The notes below the pieces were generated by a model that saw only the letters and a list, made by a program, of their open reading frames with translations, did no database searches and was not told the DNA's origin. Position numbers and translations under genes: made by a program. Below are positions 61,472-64,000 of a stretch of DNA of 64,000 nt, piece by piece; the first letter of the stretch is position 1, and the number at the start of each line of letters is the position of its first letter. The stretch is taken from assembly GCA_040770625.1 (NCBI GenBank), contig JAXGIW010000001.1, forward strand, positions 248,001 through 312,000. Reading direction: 5' to 3'. Origin of the DNA: 58-81 sp012729145 (GTDB lineage Bacteria; Synergistota; Synergistia; Synergistales; Thermovirgaceae).

Positions 61472-62674
61472 ATGCTTTACCGGAAAGTGCCAAAGAGCGG
61501 AGACGAACTGTCAATTCTGGGATTCGGGTGCATGCGGCTCCCCGTCAAGGACGGCCGTATCGACGAGGAACGTGCCACCGCCCAGATACACTACGCCATC
61601 GACAGGGGCGTCAACTATATCGACACGGCCTGGACCTATCATGGAGGAGAGAGCGAGACCTTCCTCGGGAAGGCACTGAAGGACGGTTACAGGGAGAGAG
61701 TTAAACTGGCGACCAAACTCCCCTCCTACCTTATGAGATCCCGGGAAGATATGGACCGGTTCCTTGACGCCCAGTTGGAAAAACTTCAGACAGACCACAT
61801 AGACTACTACCTTATGCACACTCTGACCGGCCCCCTGTGGAATTGCGTGGATACCATGGGCGCAAGGGACTTCCTTGACAAGGCGAGGTCAGACGGGAGG
61901 ATAGTGAACGCAGGTTTCTCCTTTCACGGCCTTCCTGCAGATTTTGCCCCTATAGTGGATTCCTATGGTTGGGAATTCTGCCTTATCCAGTACAACTACC
62001 TGGACGAGGAAAACCAGGCCGGAACAAAAGGCCTGAAATACGCCGCTTCAAAGGGTCTGGGGGTCTTTGTAATGGAGCCGCTCCGTGGGGGAAACCTGGG
62101 CCTCCCTGAAGCACCTCCACCCGTGGCTGCCATATGGGAAGAAGCCCCGGTAAAGAGGACTCCCGTGGAGTGGGCCTTTCGTTGGGTCTGGGACCACCCC
62201 GAGGTGGTTGTGGTCTTGTCGGGTATGAACGAGGAATCCCATATAGAGGAGAACCTGAAGATAGCCAGTGAGGCTCTTCCCGACTCGCTGACCGTAGAAG
62301 AGAAAAGTCTGGTGAAAAGGGCTGCCGACAAATACAGGGATATCATGAAGGTCAACTGTTCCGGATGCGGATACTGCATGCCCTGTCCTGCGGGTGTGAA
62401 TATCCCCTCCTGTTTCGAGGTCTACAACAAGATGCATCTCTTCGGAAACTCCGAGGAGGGGAAGAACTCTTACGTGGTGAAGATGAGCGGGATCACACGA
62501 AGAGGAGAGAGCAACTACGCCTCCCAGTGCGTAGAGTGCGGGAAATGCTTGAAGAAATGCCCCCAGGGTCTGGATATTCCCCTTCTGTTGAAGGATGTGG
62601 TGGCAGAACTGGAAGGGCCTGACCTGGAGGAGAGAGCTCTCGAAATGGCTCGCAGAATGAACATCAACTCCTGA
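61472..62674 (+). CDS. Aldo/keto reductase with C-terminal 4Fe-4S domain
   Basis: A 400-aa protein. The barrel has LSILGFGCMRLPVKDGRID, the catalytic Asp/Tyr of NYIDTAWTYHGGES, the Lys in LATKLPSY and LMHTLTG. The C-terminal 110 residues carry two 4Fe-4S motifs (CSGCGYCMPCPAGVNIP and CVECGKCLKKCPQGLDIP). This fused form is common in anaerobes. The electron partner is probably ferredoxin. Start ATG 61472 (GAGGTG upstream). Ends at a bidirectional terminator. Confidence 0.95.
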   Translation: MLYRKVPKSGDELSILGFGCMRLPVKDGRIDEERATAQIHYAIDRGVNYIDTAWTYHGGESETFLGKALKDGYRERVKLATKLPSYLMRSREDMDRFLDAQLEKLQTDHIDYYLMHTLTGPLWNCVDTMGARDFLDKARSDGRIVNAGFSFHGLPADFAPIVDSYGWEFCLIQYNYLDEENQAGTKGLKYAASKGLGVFVMEPLRGGNLGLPEAPPPVAAIWEEAPVKRTPVEWAFRWVWDHPEVVVVLSGMNEESHIEENLKIASEALPDSLTVEEKSLVKRAADKYRDIMKVNCSGCGYCMPCPAGVNIPSCFEVYNKMHLFGNSEEGKNSYVVKMSGITRRGESNYASQCVECGKCLKKCPQGLDIPLLLKDVVAELEGPDLEERALEMARRMNINS

Positions 62675-62697
62675 GTCATTTCGGTCTTCCAAAAAAG

Positions 62698-62729
62698 AAA
62701 AGCGACGGGTCCTCCCGTCGCTTTTCTTT
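62698..62729. terminator. Bidirectional terminator
   Basis: AAAAGCGACGGG (62698-62709) and CCCGTCGCTTTT (62714-62725), a 12-bp perfect stem with TCCT loop; T-runs on both strands. It lies between the aldo/keto reductase and the two-repeat exported gene, which point at each other. Confidence 0.92.
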
Positions 62730-62748
62730 TACATTTCCGGTTGGGGTT

Positions 62749-63714
62749 TTACTTTCGGAAATACGTCATTGAAGGATCGGGCCTTCCGACAAAACAAATA
62801 TACCGGAAGCCGTAATGCTTAATGATACGCAGTGCTGTCTCAGCTTCTTCCCGGCTGGAGGCGAAATCGAGTACCCAGTGCGAGCCGTCCACTATCTTCC
62901 AGCGACCGTCGACATTCTTGACCTCGATGGTCCCAGGGTTGAAACCTATACAGTCCTCGCCGGAGAGGGAACCTGAAGGGGCCTGGCCTCCTGCTGTCCA
63001 ATAGGTCATCGAGGGATCCGGACGCCCAACGTAGCATGCCTTGTCCAGTCCGTAGCTCCAGATGATATTCAGCGCCTTGTCGGCCTCAGGTTTCTTGTTT
63101 CCAAAATCCAGGATCCAGTGGTCTCCATCGACGATCTTCCACCTTCCGCCAATATTCTTGACCTGGACATTGGACGGACTCAGGGAAAGACAGTCTTCCG
63201 GCAGAAGAAGGGGGATTGCCCCGGCAAGGACCGGTTCCAGGGGTTTCGGGATCAGGGTGATCTTTCTGTTCGCCAGGAATTCGACCTCAAGCCAGCCCGG
63301 CACCAGACCCGGCTTGTCGGCAGCTCTCGGGTAGATCATTTTCCCCTTGATCCTTCCGCTGTCAGGTGAGTACTGTCCCGTAAGGACCTTGGTCTCGTAA
63401 GGGTAACCCTCGTACCACCAGCTCGCCACAAATCGGTCATTACCCACTACACCTTTGAATATGGTAGCCGCGTGGACCCCACCGAAAGCACCCAGGGTTA
63501 TTGAGACTCTCTCTCCTTCCTGTTCTATCTCCATGGTTGTGGAGGTCTCAGAGATCGCCATCCGGGAAGGCTCCCTGTCGGTAAAATAGTTAAAACCGTG
63601 AACCTTTACATCCCAAGTGCCGGAGATGTCCTGAGCCTGGACAGCATTGGCCGAGACAAGAAGCAAGAGAAGGACAGTCAACGGGAAAAGCAACCTTTTT
63701 GCCAACTTCCCCAA
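62749..63714 (-). CDS. Exported protein with two 67-residue repeats
   Basis: A 321-aa protein with a signal peptide (RLLFPLTVLLLLLVSANAVQA). After an N-terminal beta-rich part (about 29-155) come two copies of a 67-residue unit at 173-239 and 253-319. Each holds EDC, VKN, GRWKIVDG, HW-LDF, and ends C-VGRPDPSMTY. Two cysteines per unit (175/227 and 255/307) are placed alike and could form a disulfide. I have no firm name for the unit. The gene is preceded by a 227-bp gap and ends at the bidirectional terminator. Confidence 0.85.
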   Translation of the reverse strand: MGKLAKRLLFPLTVLLLLLVSANAVQAQDISGTWDVKVHGFNYFTDREPSRMAISETSTTMEIEQEGERVSITLGAFGGVHAATIFKGVVGNDRFVASWWYEGYPYETKVLTGQYSPDSGRIKGKMIYPRAADKPGLVPGWLEVEFLANRKITLIPKPLEPVLAGAIPLLLPEDCLSLSPSNVQVKNIGGRWKIVDGDHWILDFGNKKPEADKALNIIWSYGLDKACYVGRPDPSMTYWTAGGQAPSGSLSGEDCIGFNPGTIEVKNVDGRWKIVDGSHWVLDFASSREEAETALRIIKHYGFRYICFVGRPDPSMTYFRK

Positions 63715-63941
63715 CCCCTTTCTTTTTATAACAAAGAATGTTTACCTGGTTATCATAGCACCAGGTTCAAGTATATGAAATAACCTTTGGGCCAATGTAT
63801 TTGCAAGCAAGCTGGTTCTTCAGACCAGTTTCATTTAGTATTTACTGAACAGGAACACACCCATGCCGTTTTTAAAAAGTACCGAAGATCCAGTAGCATT
63901 CAGGGGGCCCAACCTTCGATCTCTCAAAAGGGGGAGAACCT

Positions 63942-64000
63942 TTGCCAAAAGCAGCAAAAATCCCGGAAGAGGGACGGAACAGGATCATCATGGCGGTGGC
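63942..64000 (+). CDS. Start of a possible TetR-family regulator, cut by window edge
   Basis: Nineteen codons from TTG 63942 behind GGGGGAG: PKAAKIPEEGRNRIIMAV. A short basic leader followed by a helix of this kind is how many TetR proteins begin. Too little is present for proof; other frames in the last 60 bp are also open. Confidence 0.4.
   Translation, partial: MPKAAKIPEEGRNRIIMAV

Overview
The window reads as a single chromosomal segment of about mid-50s % GC (estimated by eye) from a diderm, probably anaerobic bacterium that lives on amino acids and peptides. Evidence for a diderm is an outer-membrane FadL-type porin at the left edge. Evidence for an anaerobic, amino-acid-oriented life is the set of ferredoxin and radical-SAM proteins, a TRAP transporter coupled to an M20 peptidase, a second M20 amidohydrolase, BrnQ, an Asp/Glu racemase, an agmatinase-family ureohydrolase and a ferredoxin-type aldo/keto reductase. 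This mix would suit the Synergistota, but that is inference; no rRNA or universal marker is present to prove it. Non-ATG starts are common (TTG, GTG, one probable CTG), and several long-frame starts were moved to the codon with the best Shine-Dalgarno spacing.

Layout. 1-4.9 kb: partial FadL porin with its TetR regulator, Ski2-like helicase, ferredoxin-domain protein, YgjP-like metallopeptidase. 5-8.7 kb: an unrecognised 420-aa protein closed by a 28-bp palindromic terminator, then marR-arsM (overlapping genes, arsenic methylation) convergent with a CDF metal exporter. 9-11 kb: a lone trpB behind a full trp attenuator (Trp-Trp-Trp leader peptide plus two tandem terminators), and an Rrf2 regulator. 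11-13.9 kb: glgA-glgC, which together with glgP and malQ at 45-48.5 kb form the glycogen synthesis and breakdown set. 14-17.9 kb: NhaC antiporter, SRPBCC protein, a frameshifted OmpA remnant, MscS channel, exported flavodoxin.

18-23.1 kb is a sulfur locus on the minus strand: SLC13 anion permease, metallo-beta-lactamase/double-rhodanese protein, two half-size YeeE/YedE membrane proteins and a DUF4230 protein. 23.3-30.4 kb is mixed metabolism: DUF4332, methyltransferase with flavin reductase, agmatinase family, radical SAM, purC, membrane acyltransferase-like protein. 30.6-35 kb is an M20 peptidase-dctQ-dctM-dctP operon. 35.7-42.4 kb holds rsgA, M20 amidohydrolase, CsaA-like protein, racemase, cysteine-synthase-like enzyme, hydrolase and ogt. 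42.5-45 kb holds dodecin, a STAS-like protein, a nine-unit TPR protein and a small tautomerase next to a heptanucleotide tandem repeat.

48.5-52.8 kb is a MacB/LolD-type ATPase, FtsX-type permease and membrane-fusion protein exporter operon. 52.8-64 kb holds a COG1237 hydrolase, brnQ, cobO, truD, an S66 carboxypeptidase, a DMT transporter, an SPL-like radical SAM protein, an FAH-family protein, an aldo/keto reductase, an exported two-repeat protein, and the start of a possible TetR gene at the right edge. No phage, CRISPR array, complete insertion sequence, tRNA or rRNA was found. The best regulatory finding is the trp attenuator. The most novel candidates are the unrecognised 420-aa protein, the sulfur locus with DUF4230, the signal-bearing flavodoxin, the tandem repeats, and several hairpins placed on ribosome binding sites.
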